A DNA stretch of 64,000 bases from Clostridia bacterium. Lineage in GTDB: Bacteria; Bacillota; Clostridia; Oscillospirales; CAG-272. Position 1 is the first letter of the stretch. Each line of letters starts with the position of its first letter. This document shows positions 53,000-63,075 of the stretch, one piece after another. The translations under genes were made by a program, and so were the position numbers. The stretch lies in contig JAFVRG010000001.1 in the NCBI GenBank assembly GCA_017504405.1, positions 71,586-135,585 of the forward strand. The letters run 5' to 3'. Below the pieces are notes generated by a model, which saw only the letters and a list, made by a program, of their open reading frames with translations, was not told the origin of the DNA and made no database searches.

Positions 53000-55621
53000 A
53001 TGAAATGGACATCACTAAACGAGCTCAGAGAAAAGTATCTGTCTTTCTTTGAGTCGAAGGGGCATCTGAGGCTTCCGAGCTATTCGCTCGTTCCTCACAA
53101 CGATAAATCCCTTCTGCTTATAAATTCGGGTATGGCACCGATGAAGAAATTCTTTACGGGGGAGGAGGAGCCCCCTCGCCGCCGTGTTACCACCTGCCAG
53201 AAGTGCATAAGAACGCCTGACCTCGAGCGTGTCGGACACACCGCACGCCACGGCACTTATTTTGAGATGCTCGGTAACTTCTCCTTTGGAGATTATTTCA
53301 AGCACGAGGCTATCGCCTGGGCGTGGGAATTTCTGACCAAGTGGCTCGAAATTCCCGAGAATCTGCTCTACCCGTCGATTTTTGAAAACGACGAGGAGGC
53401 ATTTGAGATATGGACAAAGGAGATAGGTGTTCCCGAAAGCCATATCAAGCGTCTTGGTAAGGCGGATAATTTCTGGGAGCACGGACAGGGTCCCTGCGGT
53501 CCCTGCTCGGAGATATACTTTGACCGAGGCGAAAAATACGGCTGCGGCTCACCCGATTGCGGCCCCGGCTGTGACTGCGACAGATTCATGGAGATATGGA
53601 ACAACGTGTTCTCGCAGTTCAATAATGACGGCAACGGCAACTACACCGAGCTTGCGCAGAAGAATATAGATACGGGTATGGGACTTGAGCGACTTGCCTG
53701 CGTAATGCAGGGGGTTGATAACCTTTTCGAGGTTGATACTGTAAGGAAGATTCTCAATTCCGTATGCGCTGTTGCGGGTAAGAAATACGGAGAGAATGCA
53801 AAGGACGATATATCCATCCGTGTTGTAACCGACCATATAAGAAGCGCAACCTTTATGATTTGCGACGGAGTTATCCCCTCAAACGAGGGCAGAGGATACG
53901 TATTGCGCAGAATTCTGCGCCGTGCGTCAAGACACGGTAAGCTGCTTGGTATTAACGAAATGTTTTTGCCCCCTCTTGCCGAGGTTGTTATAGGTGAAAA
54001 TATCGGCGCATACCCCGAGCTTTCGGAAAAGCGTGCGTATATTCTCAAGGTTATCGCAAACGAGGAGGAGCGCTTCAACGCAACCATTGATGCAGGCCTC
54101 TCGATAATTTCCGGAATTATTTCGGATGTTAAGGCAAGCGGTAAGACGGTTATTAGCGGCTCTGACGCATTCCGCCTCTACGATACCTTCGGCTTCCCGA
54201 TAGATTTGACACGTGAAATTGCAGACGAGAGCGGCGTTTCAATCGACGAGCAGGAATTTTCAGCTCTTATGAATGAGCAAAGGACACGTGCCCGTGCCGC
54301 AAGAGCGAATATCAGCGGTTGGAGTGATGCCTCGAAAAATTCTCTCTCAACAGTTGAGAAAACCGAGTTTGTCGGATATGAAAACGACAGCACAAAGGCA
54401 AGGGTTATAGCAATAATCGTTGACGGCGAGGACGCCGAGCAGGTCAGCGAGGGCGACTGCCTCATTGTTTGCGACAAAACCGTATTTTACGGCGAGGGCG
54501 GCGGTCAGGTAGGCGACAGCGGCTCGATTTCCGCAAACGGCGTCGATATAACCGTTACCGATACAAAGAAAAATGACGGCGTATATATACACGTCGCAAC
54601 TGTAAATGAGGGAGCTGTGAGGGTTGGTGACACGGTTACCCTTTCGATAGATACCGAACGCAGAAACGCAATAAGGCGCAATCACAGCGCAACGCACATT
54701 CTTCAGGCGGCTCTGCGCTCGGTTCTCGGAAATCACGTTGAGCAGTCAGGCTCATACGTTGACGAGCGCCGTTTGCGCTTCGATTTCTCGCATTTCTCGG
54801 CAATAAATGCCGACGAGCTTGCAAAAATTGAGAGCATAGTCAATGCGCATATCCTCTCTGCAACGGCAGTAGAAACAGTTGTCACCGATATTGACAGCGC
54901 AAAGAAAATGGGCGCTATGGCTCTGTTCGGCGAGAAGTACGGAAAGACGGTAAGAGTTGTTAAGATGGGCGACTTCTCGACGGAGTTCTGCGGCGGAACG
55001 CACGTTGACAACACAGGCAAAATCGGTCTTTGCAAAATCATTTCCGAGAGCTCTGTTGCCGCAGGCATACGCAGAATAGAGGCAACAACAGGACTCGGTG
55101 TCCTCGAGCTTATGGCGGAAAAGGATTCGCTGATTTTCGATACCGCACGTGAGCTGAAGGCAAATAATGCAAACGATATAGCGAAGAAGGCGGCGCAGCT
55201 TCAGGGCGAGATGCGTGAGGCAAGGCGTGAGATTGATTCCCTCAATTCTAAAATTTCCGCAATGAAGATGGGTGAGCTTCTCGGCTCGGCTGTTGATATG
55301 GGTAAGGTAAGGCTCCTTACCGCCCGTCTTGAAATGAAAATTGACAGCGTAAGGGCGCTCTGCGACAGCATAAAGAGCGATCACCCCGATATGATAGCTG
55401 TGTTTGCAATAGTAAACGACGGCAAGCTCAATTTCATAACCTGTGCAGGTGAGAGGGCTGTGAGCGCAGGAGCGCACGCAGGTAACATTCTGCGTGAGGT
55501 GTGCGCAGTTTGCGGCGGTAAGGGCGGCGGACGTGCGGACAGCGCAATGAGTGGCGGACGTGATATTGATAAGATAGACGATGCGCTTCTCCTTGCAAGG
55601 GAAATAGTTTCCAAAATATAA
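53000..55621 (+). CDS. alaS: Alanine--tRNA ligase
   Basis: 873 residues, full length. The class II core opens LREKYLSFFESKGHLRLPSY, with MAPMKKFFTGEEEPP and RRILRRASRHGKLLG. The editing site has HSATHILQAAL and CGGTHVDNTGKIGL (zinc ligands HxxxH and CxxxH). A C-terminal Gly-rich C-Ala domain ends GGKGGGRADSAMSGG. It charges tRNA-Ala and clears mischarged Ser. It has its own promoter and a palindrome at the ribosome site. Confidence 0.98.
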   Translation: MKWTSLNELREKYLSFFESKGHLRLPSYSLVPHNDKSLLLINSGMAPMKKFFTGEEEPPRRRVTTCQKCIRTPDLERVGHTARHGTYFEMLGNFSFGDYFKHEAIAWAWEFLTKWLEIPENLLYPSIFENDEEAFEIWTKEIGVPESHIKRLGKADNFWEHGQGPCGPCSEIYFDRGEKYGCGSPDCGPGCDCDRFMEIWNNVFSQFNNDGNGNYTELAQKNIDTGMGLERLACVMQGVDNLFEVDTVRKILNSVCAVAGKKYGENAKDDISIRVVTDHIRSATFMICDGVIPSNEGRGYVLRRILRRASRHGKLLGINEMFLPPLAEVVIGENIGAYPELSEKRAYILKVIANEEERFNATIDAGLSIISGIISDVKASGKTVISGSDAFRLYDTFGFPIDLTREIADESGVSIDEQEFSALMNEQRTRARAARANISGWSDASKNSLSTVEKTEFVGYENDSTKARVIAIIVDGEDAEQVSEGDCLIVCDKTVFYGEGGGQVGDSGSISANGVDITVTDTKKNDGVYIHVATVNEGAVRVGDTVTLSIDTERRNAIRRNHSATHILQAALRSVLGNHVEQSGSYVDERRLRFDFSHFSAINADELAKIESIVNAHILSATAVETVVTDIDSAKKMGAMALFGEKYGKTVRVVKMGDFSTEFCGGTHVDNTGKIGLCKIISESSVAAGIRRIEATTGLGVLELMAEKDSLIFDTARELKANNANDIAKKAAQLQGEMREARREIDSLNSKISAMKMGELLGSAVDMGKVRLLTARLEMKIDSVRALCDSIKSDHPDMIAVFAIVNDGKLNFITCAGERAVSAGAHAGNILREVCAVCGGKGGGRADSAMSGGRDIDKIDDALLLAREIVSKI

Positions 55622-55626
55622 AAAAC

Positions 55627-55650
55627 GCCCTTCGGAATTTTCCGAGGGGC
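55627..55650 (+). terminator. Possible weak terminator after alaS
   Basis: A 9 bp stem GCCCTTCGG/CCGAGGGGC followed only by TTATAT; probably incomplete termination into the PHP gene. Confidence 0.4.
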
Positions 55651-55670
55651 TTATATGTTAGAGGTGCAAT

Positions 55671-56351
55671 ATGGGTTACTTGTGCGAGATGCATCTGCAC
55701 AGCTCCGAGGTGAGCATGTGCGGCAAAGCTACACGTAGGGAACAGATAGATTTTTACAAAAGGCAGGGCTACAACGGCGTGTTCTTTACCGACCATTTCT
55801 GGCGCGGAAACTGCAGTATTCGTGACGTTGAATGGAGGCAAAGGGTAGAAATTTATAAGGAGTGCCACGAAAGTGCTGTGGAGTACGGCAAGAGTGTTGG
55901 AGTAGACGTGTTCTTCGGCTTTGAGCTTACCGAGGTGAGTAGCGATTTTCTTATATACGGAATAGATGCCGATTTTCTCCTTGCTCACCCCGAGCTTGAG
56001 AGTATGCCTATTCACGAGCTGCTTGACACCTTCAGGGCAAACGGCGGTCTTGTGATACAGGCTCACCCCTTCCGTGAGGCAGGGTGGATTAAGGACATCG
56101 TCCTGTACCCAAAGAATGTGGACGGTGTTGAGACGCTTAACACTCACAATCTGACCGAGAGGGCAAACAAGCTGGCGGAGGTGTATGCCGAGGCGTATGA
56201 CCTTATAGCAATTGCAGGGACTGACTACCACGCAGACAGAATGCACTCCTTCTCAGGTCTTGTTTTCGACAGCGTGCCGAGTAACGAGAGACAGATAATA
56301 GATTTCATCCGCTCTCGCAATTTTTCAATAACCGAATTTTTTGCAAGATGA
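55671..56351 (+). CDS. PHP-domain metal-dependent phosphoesterase
   Basis: 226 residues. The N-terminal metal motif is EMHLHSSE and a second is FFTDHFW. FGFELTEVSSDFLIYGID, VIQAHPFRE and IAGTDYHAD supply the remaining metal ligands. PHP proteins include histidinol-phosphatases and nucleotide phosphatases; the substrate here is unknown. It follows alaS by 49 bp. Confidence 0.88.
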   Translation: MGYLCEMHLHSSEVSMCGKATRREQIDFYKRQGYNGVFFTDHFWRGNCSIRDVEWRQRVEIYKECHESAVEYGKSVGVDVFFGFELTEVSSDFLIYGIDADFLLAHPELESMPIHELLDTFRANGGLVIQAHPFREAGWIKDIVLYPKNVDGVETLNTHNLTERANKLAEVYAEAYDLIAIAGTDYHADRMHSFSGLVFDSVPSNERQIIDFIRSRNFSITEFFAR

Positions 56352-56408
56352 TAGTCTTCCTGCATTAAAACACAATGGTTTAAGTATAGTTGATTGAAGG
56401 AGCTTGAT

Positions 56409-56837
56409 ATGAAAAAATTTAAATGTGATTACAGTACAGCGCTCTACATAATATACGGTATTTTTACCCTAACTGTTTTTCAGCTGTGGTACATTCACAA
56501 TCTTTCCAAGGACGTTAATGTGATGTGCCGTAAGACAGGCAAGAAAACGTCAGGGGTAGTCGCATATATTTTGTTTACTGTTTTGACGCTGGGGCTTTAT
56601 TCTGTGTTCTGGTGGTACAGATTGGCAGATATGATTGATAGAACGATGAGAAGGCACGGAATTGAATCCTCCGCAAAGCCAAGTTATGTATTATTCTGTA
56701 TGATAATAGGTCAGCTTGTTGCCGGAATAGCTTCTTATGTCGGCATTAATGCGGTTCTTGAATCTGCAAACGAGCTTGCCCTTCATTACAGGAGCAACGC
56801 TCAGGCACGTGCAGAGCTTGAGGAAGCCACAGTCTGA
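56409..56837 (+). CDS. DUF4234-like small membrane protein
   Basis: 142 residues from ATG 56409, which AAGGAG precedes. An N-terminal helix (TALYIIYGIFTLTVFQLWYI) is followed by a second (VVAYILFTVLTLGLYSVFWW) with the L-T-L-G-x-Y-x-x-x-W-W pattern typical of DUF4234, then a third near 100-120 and a charged tail. Function unknown. Confidence 0.8.
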   Translation: MKKFKCDYSTALYIIYGIFTLTVFQLWYIHNLSKDVNVMCRKTGKKTSGVVAYILFTVLTLGLYSVFWWYRLADMIDRTMRRHGIESSAKPSYVLFCMIIGQLVAGIASYVGINAVLESANELALHYRSNAQARAELEEATV

Positions 56838-56844
56838 TAAAATA

Positions 56845-56873
56845 AAAAGCACTTGTGAAAAACAAGTGCTTTT
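56845..56873. terminator. Bidirectional intrinsic terminator
   Basis: A 12 bp stem AAAAGCACTTGT/ACAAGTGCTTTT with a GAAAA loop and T tracts on both strands, between convergent genes. Confidence 0.92.
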
Positions 56874-56888
56874 TTGACGCCGCGGGCG

Positions 56889-58022
56889 TCATGTTTTTTT
56901 GGTGTCGTTTTTGAAGTATTGATACAAATAACATTCTATCATTCCGTTATAGAGCTTGCGTACCTTGTCGGCACGCTTGCCGTAGAATTTTTCAAAATCC
57001 TTGCACGAGGTTATTATATACGCCTGCCAGGGGGCGAGCGAGCGGAAATGAGCGCCGATTTCCCTATAAAGCGTCTCAACCTCAGCCCTCGTGCCTATGC
57101 GCTCTCCGTATGGGGGGTTGCACACAATCGTTGCACGTGCTCCGTCCTCGCCGATATTGCGTGCATCCGCACGGAATGAGCGTATACAGTCGTTGACACC
57201 TGCTCTTTTTGCGTTCTCACGGGTGAGGGCTATGCACTTTTCGTCTATGTCGGATGCATAAACACGGAAGGCGCTGTCCCTTATTTCATTATCGAGCGCT
57301 TCCTCACGTGCGTTTTTCCATAGGGTTCTCGATATTTGGGGGAAGCTCTCTGCTATAAAATGCCTTTTCACGCCCGGAGCGATGTTGCGCATCAGCATTG
57401 CCGCCTCAATGGCGATAGTACCGCTTCCGCACATGGGGTCCCACGTCAAAACGTTCTCACGGGGGCGTGAGGTTGCCGCTATTGCCGCCGCCAGCGTTTC
57501 ACGGATAGGCGCGGCATTTGATGCGGGGCGGTAGCCCCTCTTATGCAGAGCCGTACCCGAGGTGTCTATCATAAGGGTTGTGACGTTTTTGAATATGAAA
57601 AACTCGACCTGATACTTGACCCCCTCCTCACAAAACCAGCGCACGCCGTATTTTTCCGACAGGCGGTTGACTATCGCTTTTTTGCATATAGCCTGACAGT
57701 CGGGCACTGAGAAAAGGGTGCTCTGAATGCAATGCCCCTTGACGGGGAATTGGTCGTTTTCCCCTATCCAATTTTCCCACGGGAGAGCTTTTGTTCCCTC
57801 AAAAAGCTCATCAAAGGTTTCTGCGGGGAAATCTCCCAGCTTTATAAACACTCTTTCCGCATAGCGAAGATTTACGTTGCATACGGCTATTGCCTCCTCG
57901 TCACCGAGGAAGGTCACTCTGCCGTCAATTGTTGATATTCTGTTGTATCCAAGCTCGTCTATTTCCTTGCCGAGCAGATGCTCCAGCCCGAAAAGACAGG
58001 TTGCCACTAATTCTGTTTTCAT
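56889..58022 (-). CDS. THUMP-domain class I RNA methyltransferase (RlmL/YpsC-like)
   Basis: 377 residues. A THUMP-like N-terminal region (about 1-160) is followed by a Rossmann methyltransferase. The SAM site is TWDPMCGSGTIAIEAA, and IVCNPPYGERIG is the NPPY motif of N-methyltransferases acting on guanine or adenine. The related E. coli domain methylates G2445 of 23S rRNA. It starts 2 bp after the GDPD gene. Confidence 0.92.
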   Translation of the reverse strand: MKTELVATCLFGLEHLLGKEIDELGYNRISTIDGRVTFLGDEEAIAVCNVNLRYAERVFIKLGDFPAETFDELFEGTKALPWENWIGENDQFPVKGHCIQSTLFSVPDCQAICKKAIVNRLSEKYGVRWFCEEGVKYQVEFFIFKNVTTLMIDTSGTALHKRGYRPASNAAPIRETLAAAIAATSRPRENVLTWDPMCGSGTIAIEAAMLMRNIAPGVKRHFIAESFPQISRTLWKNAREEALDNEIRDSAFRVYASDIDEKCIALTRENAKRAGVNDCIRSFRADARNIGEDGARATIVCNPPYGERIGTRAEVETLYREIGAHFRSLAPWQAYIITSCKDFEKFYGKRADKVRKLYNGMIECYLYQYFKNDTKKT

Positions 58023-58024
58023 TA

Positions 58025-58873
58025 TTATAACTCTGCGTTTTCAAAAATTACACTGTCAAAATCCTTGCACTCTGCAACCTCGCCCTCGCTTTTCGGCGTC
58101 CAGGCAAAGGTGTAGGGCTTATATATTTTCTTTGCGAGCCTGAACGGAATAGAGTCGCTGTTTTTGAAATTATAAGCCACAAAATCAGGCGATGCGAGAA
58201 AATTGAACAGCATTGTTTGCAGCACTCGGTGTTTTAGGGTGTAATTTTTCGTTTTATCCCTCATAAACATATCCGAGAGCATACCCCTTATAATTTCGGG
58301 GCGGTTTTTTCTGTACCAGGAAACAACGAACGGGTTGAAGCTCTCGATGCAGTATCTGCCCGTGTAGCCGTCGAGTATTTTCTGCGCCGCCTCTGTTGTC
58401 TGTATTGCGAGTGTTTCCGCCTTTATTTCCACGAGCAGAGGTACCTTGCCGTCAACGAGGGCTAAAACCTCGTTAAGCGTCGGTATTTTTTCTCCCTCAA
58501 CGCCCGACAGCGAAAGCTCCTTCAACTCGGCGAGCGTGAAATCTCGCACCCGTGCGTCAACACCGCATACTCTGTTAAGGGTTGTGTCGTGAAAAACCAC
58601 GACCTCGTCGTCCTTTGAGAGTTGAACGTCCAGCTCGATGCCGTACCCTCTCTCGATTGCGAGGAAGAATGCCGCCATTGAGTTTTCGGGAATGCCGTTA
58701 TCCTTATTGTGATATCCCCTGTGTGCGTAAATCTGCGATGCAAAGTATGCGCCGCCCTCACGCCTTTTCCCACATTTGAGGGATAAAATGTAGAGGATAA
58801 ACAAAAGAAGGAGAAATGCTAAAACCGAAGAAAGAGTTATTACAAGTGCTATCATATTAGTCCTCAGCCTCAA
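58025..58873 (-). CDS. Membrane-anchored glycerophosphodiester phosphodiesterase
   Basis: 282 residues. One N-terminal membrane helix (ALVITLSSVLAFLLLLFILY) precedes a GDPD TIM barrel with the first histidine in YAHRGYHNKD. The metal pair lies in IELDVQLSKDDEVVVFHD, and LLVEIKAET follows. It should cleave glycerophosphodiesters to glycerol-3-phosphate at the membrane surface. Its start overlaps the transporter gene by 17 bp. Confidence 0.93.
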   Translation of the reverse strand: MRLRTNMIALVITLSSVLAFLLLLFILYILSLKCGKRREGGAYFASQIYAHRGYHNKDNGIPENSMAAFFLAIERGYGIELDVQLSKDDEVVVFHDTTLNRVCGVDARVRDFTLAELKELSLSGVEGEKIPTLNEVLALVDGKVPLLVEIKAETLAIQTTEAAQKILDGYTGRYCIESFNPFVVSWYRKNRPEIIRGMLSDMFMRDKTKNYTLKHRVLQTMLFNFLASPDFVAYNFKNSDSIPFRLAKKIYKPYTFAWTPKSEGEVAECKDFDSVIFENAEL

Positions 58874-60134
58874 GGCTTTCCATTACGCTCTGCTCAACGC
58901 TCGGCTTGGAGTCGCCGTGTTTAACCATCAGCATTGTGAAGAAGGCAATGCCTGCGAAAATTGCCGCATAGGGGAACAGGGATGCAAAGCCGACGGTGTC
59001 CATGAGCAATCCCGATATAACGGGTGTGAGAATCTGTGCCGTCATAGATGCTGTGTAGTAGAAGCCCGTGTATCTTCCACAGTCGGAATCCTTCGCCAGC
59101 TCAACTACCATAGGGAAGCTGTTTACGTTAATGGTTGCCCACGCAATTCCTGCAAGGGCGAACAGGGGGTACATAAGCCCCGTAGCCGTGCCCTGACGGA
59201 TAAACGCCGCACCGAAGAATGCGGCAAACAGCATCGCAACGCCTGCAAGAATTGTTTTTTTACGTCCGATTTTGCTCGCTATCATACCGACAGGCAGATA
59301 TGAAACAATCGCCGCCGCCTGCGCTATCAGGAGAGTGGTCGAGTATGAAACGTGCAGGAAATCCTTTGCATATACCGAATATTTGGTCGTTACTGCATTG
59401 TAGCCGAAGAACCAGAGAAATACCGATAAGAGAATGAAGATAAATGACATCATCTGCGCACGTGAGAGCTTGCCACCCTCGTGCTCACGCTCCTTGACCT
59501 CTTCGTCACATCCCAATTCCTTTGTCTTTTCTTCCATTTCCTTAACCCAGAGAGGCTCTCTTACGGTCAAAAGGAATATTATAAGCGCCGCTATCATAAC
59601 CGCCGCAACGGTGAGAATGTAGCCTGCAAACTCGGTGTTGTCGTGCTTGTCGGTTCCGAAAACCTTAGTCAGGAGCAAAACGAGTATACCGCCCGCAGTT
59701 CCCATGAGGTTGATTACCGCATTACCCTTCGAGCGCAACGGCTTTATCGTTACGTCGGGCATCAGCGCAACCGCAGGAGAGCGGAAGGTTGCCATTGAGG
59801 TCAGTGCCAACAGTAGGACAATTATAAAGAGGGTGAGGTTGCTTATAATTCCGAGGAAGGAGAAGGCAACCGAGGCGCATACAGCACCTATTGCGATATA
59901 GGGAGTTCTTCTGCCCCATACGGTTCTTGTCTTGTCGGACAGTGCGCCGAATATAGGCAGCATTACAAGAGCAAAAATGTTGTCGAGCGCCATAATAATG
60001 CCCGAATACGCCTGCTTCATACCGAATTTGTCGGTAAGTATCAGAGGAACAACGGTGTCGTATGCCTGCCAGAAGGCGGAAATGAGGAAAAATGCGAATC
60101 CTACGAGGATTGTTCTTTTGTAATTCAATTTCAT
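58857..60134 (-). CDS. MFS sugar transporter (GPH/SLC45-like)
   Basis: 425 residues with about twelve membrane helices. The loop after helix 2 reads GALSDKTRTVWGRRTPYIAIG, the strong signature of the glycoside-pentoside-hexuronide and SLC45 branch of MFS sugar symporters. A charged middle loop (KELGCDEEVKEREHEGG) separates the halves. It probably imports a small sugar or glycoside. It is the first gene of an operon with GDPD and an RNA methyltransferase. Confidence 0.9.
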   Translation of the reverse strand: MKLNYKRTILVGFAFFLISAFWQAYDTVVPLILTDKFGMKQAYSGIIMALDNIFALVMLPIFGALSDKTRTVWGRRTPYIAIGAVCASVAFSFLGIISNLTLFIIVLLLALTSMATFRSPAVALMPDVTIKPLRSKGNAVINLMGTAGGILVLLLTKVFGTDKHDNTEFAGYILTVAAVMIAALIIFLLTVREPLWVKEMEEKTKELGCDEEVKEREHEGGKLSRAQMMSFIFILLSVFLWFFGYNAVTTKYSVYAKDFLHVSYSTTLLIAQAAAIVSYLPVGMIASKIGRKKTILAGVAMLFAAFFGAAFIRQGTATGLMYPLFALAGIAWATINVNSFPMVVELAKDSDCGRYTGFYYTASMTAQILTPVISGLLMDTVGFASLFPYAAIFAGIAFFTMLMVKHGDSKPSVEQSVMESLEAED

Positions 60135-60173
60135 TTTCGTATCTCCGTTTAATTTTTTAATACACGCACGTAT

Positions 60174-60202
60174 ATTTTACCAAAAAATACGCTTTGTGTC
60201 AA
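60174..60202 (-). promoter_or_regulatory. Promoter of the MFS-GDPD-methyltransferase operon
   Basis: On the minus strand, TTGACA (60197-60202), a 17 bp spacer and TAAAAT (60174-60179). Confidence 0.8.
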
Positions 60203-60238
60203 CAAAATCATTTTTGACAGCTAGTCCCTTGCGTATTC

Positions 60239-60289
60239 AAAAAAATACCGCCGACAGCAAAGCATTCACAGGCTTTTGCTATCGGACGG
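60239..60289 (-). terminator. Intrinsic terminator after spoVM
   Basis: On the minus strand, CCGTCCGATAGCAAAAGC pairs with GCTTTGCTGTCGGCGG (two mismatches) and is followed by A then seven T residues. Confidence 0.8.
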
Positions 60290-60294
60290 CAAAA

Positions 60295-60378
60295 TCAGCG
60301 TTTTGACTTCTTTATCTTAAACAGCCTGCGTAGAATGGGGGATAAAAATCTCGGGGAACGAACCAAAACAATTTTCAT
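60295..60378 (-). CDS. spoVM: Stage V sporulation protein M (SpoVM)
   Basis: 27 residues, beginning MKIVLVRSPRFLSPILRR and ending FKIKKSKR. It aligns without gaps to Bacillus SpoVM (MKFYTIKLPKFLGGIVRAM), including Pro9, Phe11 and Leu12; Pro9 is essential there for sensing membrane curvature. It is an amphipathic peptide that marks the forespore surface for coat assembly. AAAGGTGA precedes the ATG and overlaps the end of the upstream microgene. A strong terminator follows. Confidence 0.85.
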   Translation of the reverse strand: MKIVLVRSPRFLSPILRRLFKIKKSKR

Positions 60379-60383
60379 AGAAG

Positions 60384-60542
60384 TCACCTTTGAGCATAGC
60401 AGATAATACCGAGAGCAATCAGAACGAGAGCCTCCATAACGACGAGCACCGCCTCAGGGAGGAAAAATGATATGAGCACCCCAAGCCCGAAGGAAAACAC
60501 GCCTATACCAATTGCCGCCTTCCAGCACAGCCTCGACCTCAT
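60384..60542 (-). CDS. 52-residue membrane protein upstream of spoVM
   Basis: 52 residues, beginning MRSRLCWKAAIGIGVFSFG and ending ALGIICYAQR. Two hydrophobic helices are separated by a short LPEAV turn. GGAGG lies 8 bp before the ATG. It ends 5 bp before spoVM, so the two are surely cotranscribed and a forespore/mother-cell membrane role is plausible. I do not know a named family. Confidence 0.72.
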   Translation of the reverse strand: MRSRLCWKAAIGIGVFSFGLGVLISFFLPEAVLVVMEALVLIALGIICYAQR

Positions 60543-60704
60543 ACAAAAACCTCCAAAAGTAAAATGTTCTTGATATGATTATATGCAAAAGCCTCAAAAG
60601 GTGTTACAAAAGCGCTCTCGGTTTTCACCGAACCCGTTTTGCCAGAGGCAAAAACGGTCTCGCAGCCTACGAAGGTCGTTTAGTACAGCCTCAAAATCAA
60701 AAAG
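60543..60704. other. Spacer with two small hairpins
   Basis: Holds CGGT-TTTC-ACCG (about 60619-60630) and CCGTTTTGCC/GGCAAAAACGG (60634-60657). I see no gene, and neither hairpin has a T-run. Confidence 0.4.
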
Positions 60705-60732
60705 AAAAAGCGGTCCGAAAGGACCGCTTTTT
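60705..60732. terminator. Intrinsic terminator of the ara operon
   Basis: A perfect 12 bp stem AAAAAGCGGTCC/GGACCGCTTTTT with a GAAA tetraloop; the minus-strand T tract serves araD. Confidence 0.92.
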
Positions 60733-60835
60733 GCTTTGCAAAGGATCGACCAAAAGGCGCGTAAATGTGAGCAATAACCACCAAAAGCACATCGAAACAA
60801 AATAGATGCCGAGAAATTAATGTGTTGCGGAAGGT

Positions 60836-61519
60836 TTATTTTTGACCGTAGTAGGCGTTTTTTCCGTGCTTTCTGAAATAGTGCTTATCGAGCAGATGCT
60901 GTTCTATTTTCGGCGCACCGGGGTTCAACCGCTCGGTAAAGAGAGCCATTTTTGCAACCTCCTCGACGGTCACGGCATTCTCCACCGCCTTTTCGGGTGT
61001 AGCACCCCACGTGAACACACCGTGATTTTTGACGAGCATTGCGGGTATAGCCTCTACGTCGGTTACCGACTCAGCTATAACCTTGCCCGTGTTCCACTCA
61101 TACGCCTCGTCTATCTCCTCATTGGTAAGAGGGCGTGAGCAGGGCACGTCCCCGTAAAACGCATCTGCGTGCGTTGTTCCGTACGCGGGGATACCACGTC
61201 CGCTCTGGGCAAAGGCTGTTGCGTAGGCTGAGTGAGTATGTACTATACCGCCAAGCGAGGGATATTGCTTATAAAGGTAAAGGTGAGTCGGAAGGTCGCT
61301 CGACGGGCGCCAGTGCCCCTCAACAACCTCTCCGTTGGCATCAACCACCACCATATCCTCAGCCTTCATCGTGTTATATGCGACTCCGCTCGGCTTTATA
61401 ACGATAAGTCCGGTTTCAGCATCTCTTGCCGAAACGTTTCCCCAGGTAAGCACCACGAGCCCGTGACTTACGAGTGAGATATTTTGATCGTATACTCTCT
61501 TTTTCAGTTCTTCAAGCAT
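60836..61519 (-). CDS. araD: L-ribulose-5-phosphate 4-epimerase
   Basis: 227 residues, class II aldolase/AraD family. Substrate and metal motifs: [30 protein letters not shown], and the zinc histidines in [14 protein letters not shown] later histidine lies in KNHGVFTWG. It converts L-ribulose-5-P to D-xylulose-5-P. Its start overlaps the araB stop (TAATG). Confidence 0.97.
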   Translation of the reverse strand: MLEELKKRVYDQNISLVSHGLVVLTWGNVSARDAETGLIVIKPSGVAYNTMKAEDMVVVDANGEVVEGHWRPSSDLPTHLYLYKQYPSLGGIVHTHSAYATAFAQSGRGIPAYGTTHADAFYGDVPCSRPLTNEEIDEAYEWNTGKVIAESVTDVEAIPAMLVKNHGVFTWGATPEKAVENAVTVEEVAKMALFTERLNPGAPKIEQHLLDKHYFRKHGKNAYYGQK

Positions 61520-63066
61520 TATATAATTACCTCCGACAAAGACCTTTCTACCCCGAGTGCCTTCTTGTATTTTATCATAAATTCATTGAAGGATTTGTTT
61601 TCGCTGTCGCTTGCGGACAGAGTTGTTTTCTGTACCTCGCCAAATATACGGTTAAGGAAGCACTCAAGGCTTTGCCCTCCAAGATAGGTAAACAGTGCGA
61701 GCACCGCAACACCCCACGCACCGCCCTCAGCTGCATTTTGCATAACCGTTACGGGTGCACCGATAGCCGCAGACATAGCGCTTTGTCCGACCTTTGGAGT
61801 TTTGAAAAATCCGCCGTGGCCGCATACGCTGTCTATCCTCACGTTTTCCTTGGACAGTATCTCACAGCCCATAGCAAGAGAGCCGAGGGCGGAAAATATA
61901 TGCATCTTCATAAAGTTGGCAAGATTCAGCCTTCCGTCCGGCGTTCTCGCTATCATAGGAGCTCCGCTCGCTACGCCTGCAATAGGCTCTCCTGAGAGGA
62001 AATTATATCCGATTAGCCCACCGCAATCCTCATCTGCCTCAACAGCCTTTTTATATAGCGAGTCAAAGAGCTCGCCACGGCTGATGCTTCCGCCTCCAAG
62101 TGCGACAACCTCCTCAAAAAGATTAGCCCATGTAGCTATTTCAGATGCAAAATTATTTACATGCACCATTGCTACGGGTGCGCCGTCTGGTGTGGTTACT
62201 ATATCAATTTCCCTGTAATAGGCATCGAGATTTTTTTCGAGCACTGCCATCAGAAACGCCGACGTACCTGCCGAGACGTTTGCGCTCCTCGGTGTGACAC
62301 TGTTCGTAGCCACCATTCCCGTTCCTGCATCGCCCTCGGGCGGACACAAAACGCATCCTGCCCTCAAAGCACCCGTGGGGTCGAGCCACTTTGCCCCCTC
62401 TGCGGTGAGCACGCCTGCATCTTCTCCTGCAACGAGTACCTTTGGCAGAATGTTCTCAACGGGTGTGTTGATATTGTTTTTTGCCAGCAGGGTATTGAAT
62501 TTGCACAGCATTTCCTTGTCGTAGTCTGTGCCGTTTATGGGAAACATTCCCGATGCATCGCCTATTCCGATAACCTTTTTTCCTGTCAGCCTGTAATGGA
62601 CATAGCCGGCAAGCGTCGTGAGAAAATGGACGTCCCCGACGTGCTTTTCTCCATTCATAATTGCCTGGTAATAGTGAGAGACGCTCCAACGCATCGGCAC
62701 GTTGAATTCAAACAGCTCAGTGAGAAAATTTGCCGCCTCCTCTGTATTGGTATTTCTCCACGTTCTGAACGGAACAAGGAGCTCACCGTCCTTATCAAAG
62801 GCGAGATATCCGTGCATCATAGCAGATATACCGATTGCGGATATTTGTGTTAACGGCTCGCCAAAGGATTGATTGAAGTTGAGGGCAAGATCAGCATAGC
62901 TTGCCTGTATTCCCTCCTCAACCTCGTCGAGCGAATACGACCAGAGGCCGTCAACGAGCCTGTTCTCCCATTCGTACGAGCCCTGCGCAATGACCGCCGC
63001 ATTTTCATCTATCAGGACCGATTTTATCCTCGTTGAACCGAGCTCTATGCCTAATATTTTTTTCAT
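61519..63066 (-). CDS. araB: FGGY-family ribulokinase
   Basis: 515 residues from ATG 63066 (GAGG 5 bp upstream); a GTG two codons earlier is less well placed. The N-terminal phosphate-binding segment is [38 protein letters not shown] and [15 protein letters not shown] follow the FGGY kinase layout, and a C-terminal [17 protein letters not shown] block is present. It lies between araA and araD, so L-ribulose is the likely substrate. The sequence is closer to the atypical clostridial AraB than to the E. coli form. Confidence 0.9.
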   Translation of the reverse strand: MKKILGIELGSTRIKSVLIDENAAVIAQGSYEWENRLVDGLWSYSLDEVEEGIQASYADLALNFNQSFGEPLTQISAIGISAMMHGYLAFDKDGELLVPFRTWRNTNTEEAANFLTELFEFNVPMRWSVSHYYQAIMNGEKHVGDVHFLTTLAGYVHYRLTGKKVIGIGDASGMFPINGTDYDKEMLCKFNTLLAKNNINTPVENILPKVLVAGEDAGVLTAEGAKWLDPTGALRAGCVLCPPEGDAGTGMVATNSVTPRSANVSAGTSAFLMAVLEKNLDAYYREIDIVTTPDGAPVAMVHVNNFASEIATWANLFEEVVALGGGSISRGELFDSLYKKAVEADEDCGGLIGYNFLSGEPIAGVASGAPMIARTPDGRLNLANFMKMHIFSALGSLAMGCEILSKENVRIDSVCGHGGFFKTPKVGQSAMSAAIGAPVTVMQNAAEGGAWGVAVLALFTYLGGQSLECFLNRIFGEVQKTTLSASDSENKSFNEFMIKYKKALGVERSLSEVII

Positions 63067-63075
63067 AAGCACCTC

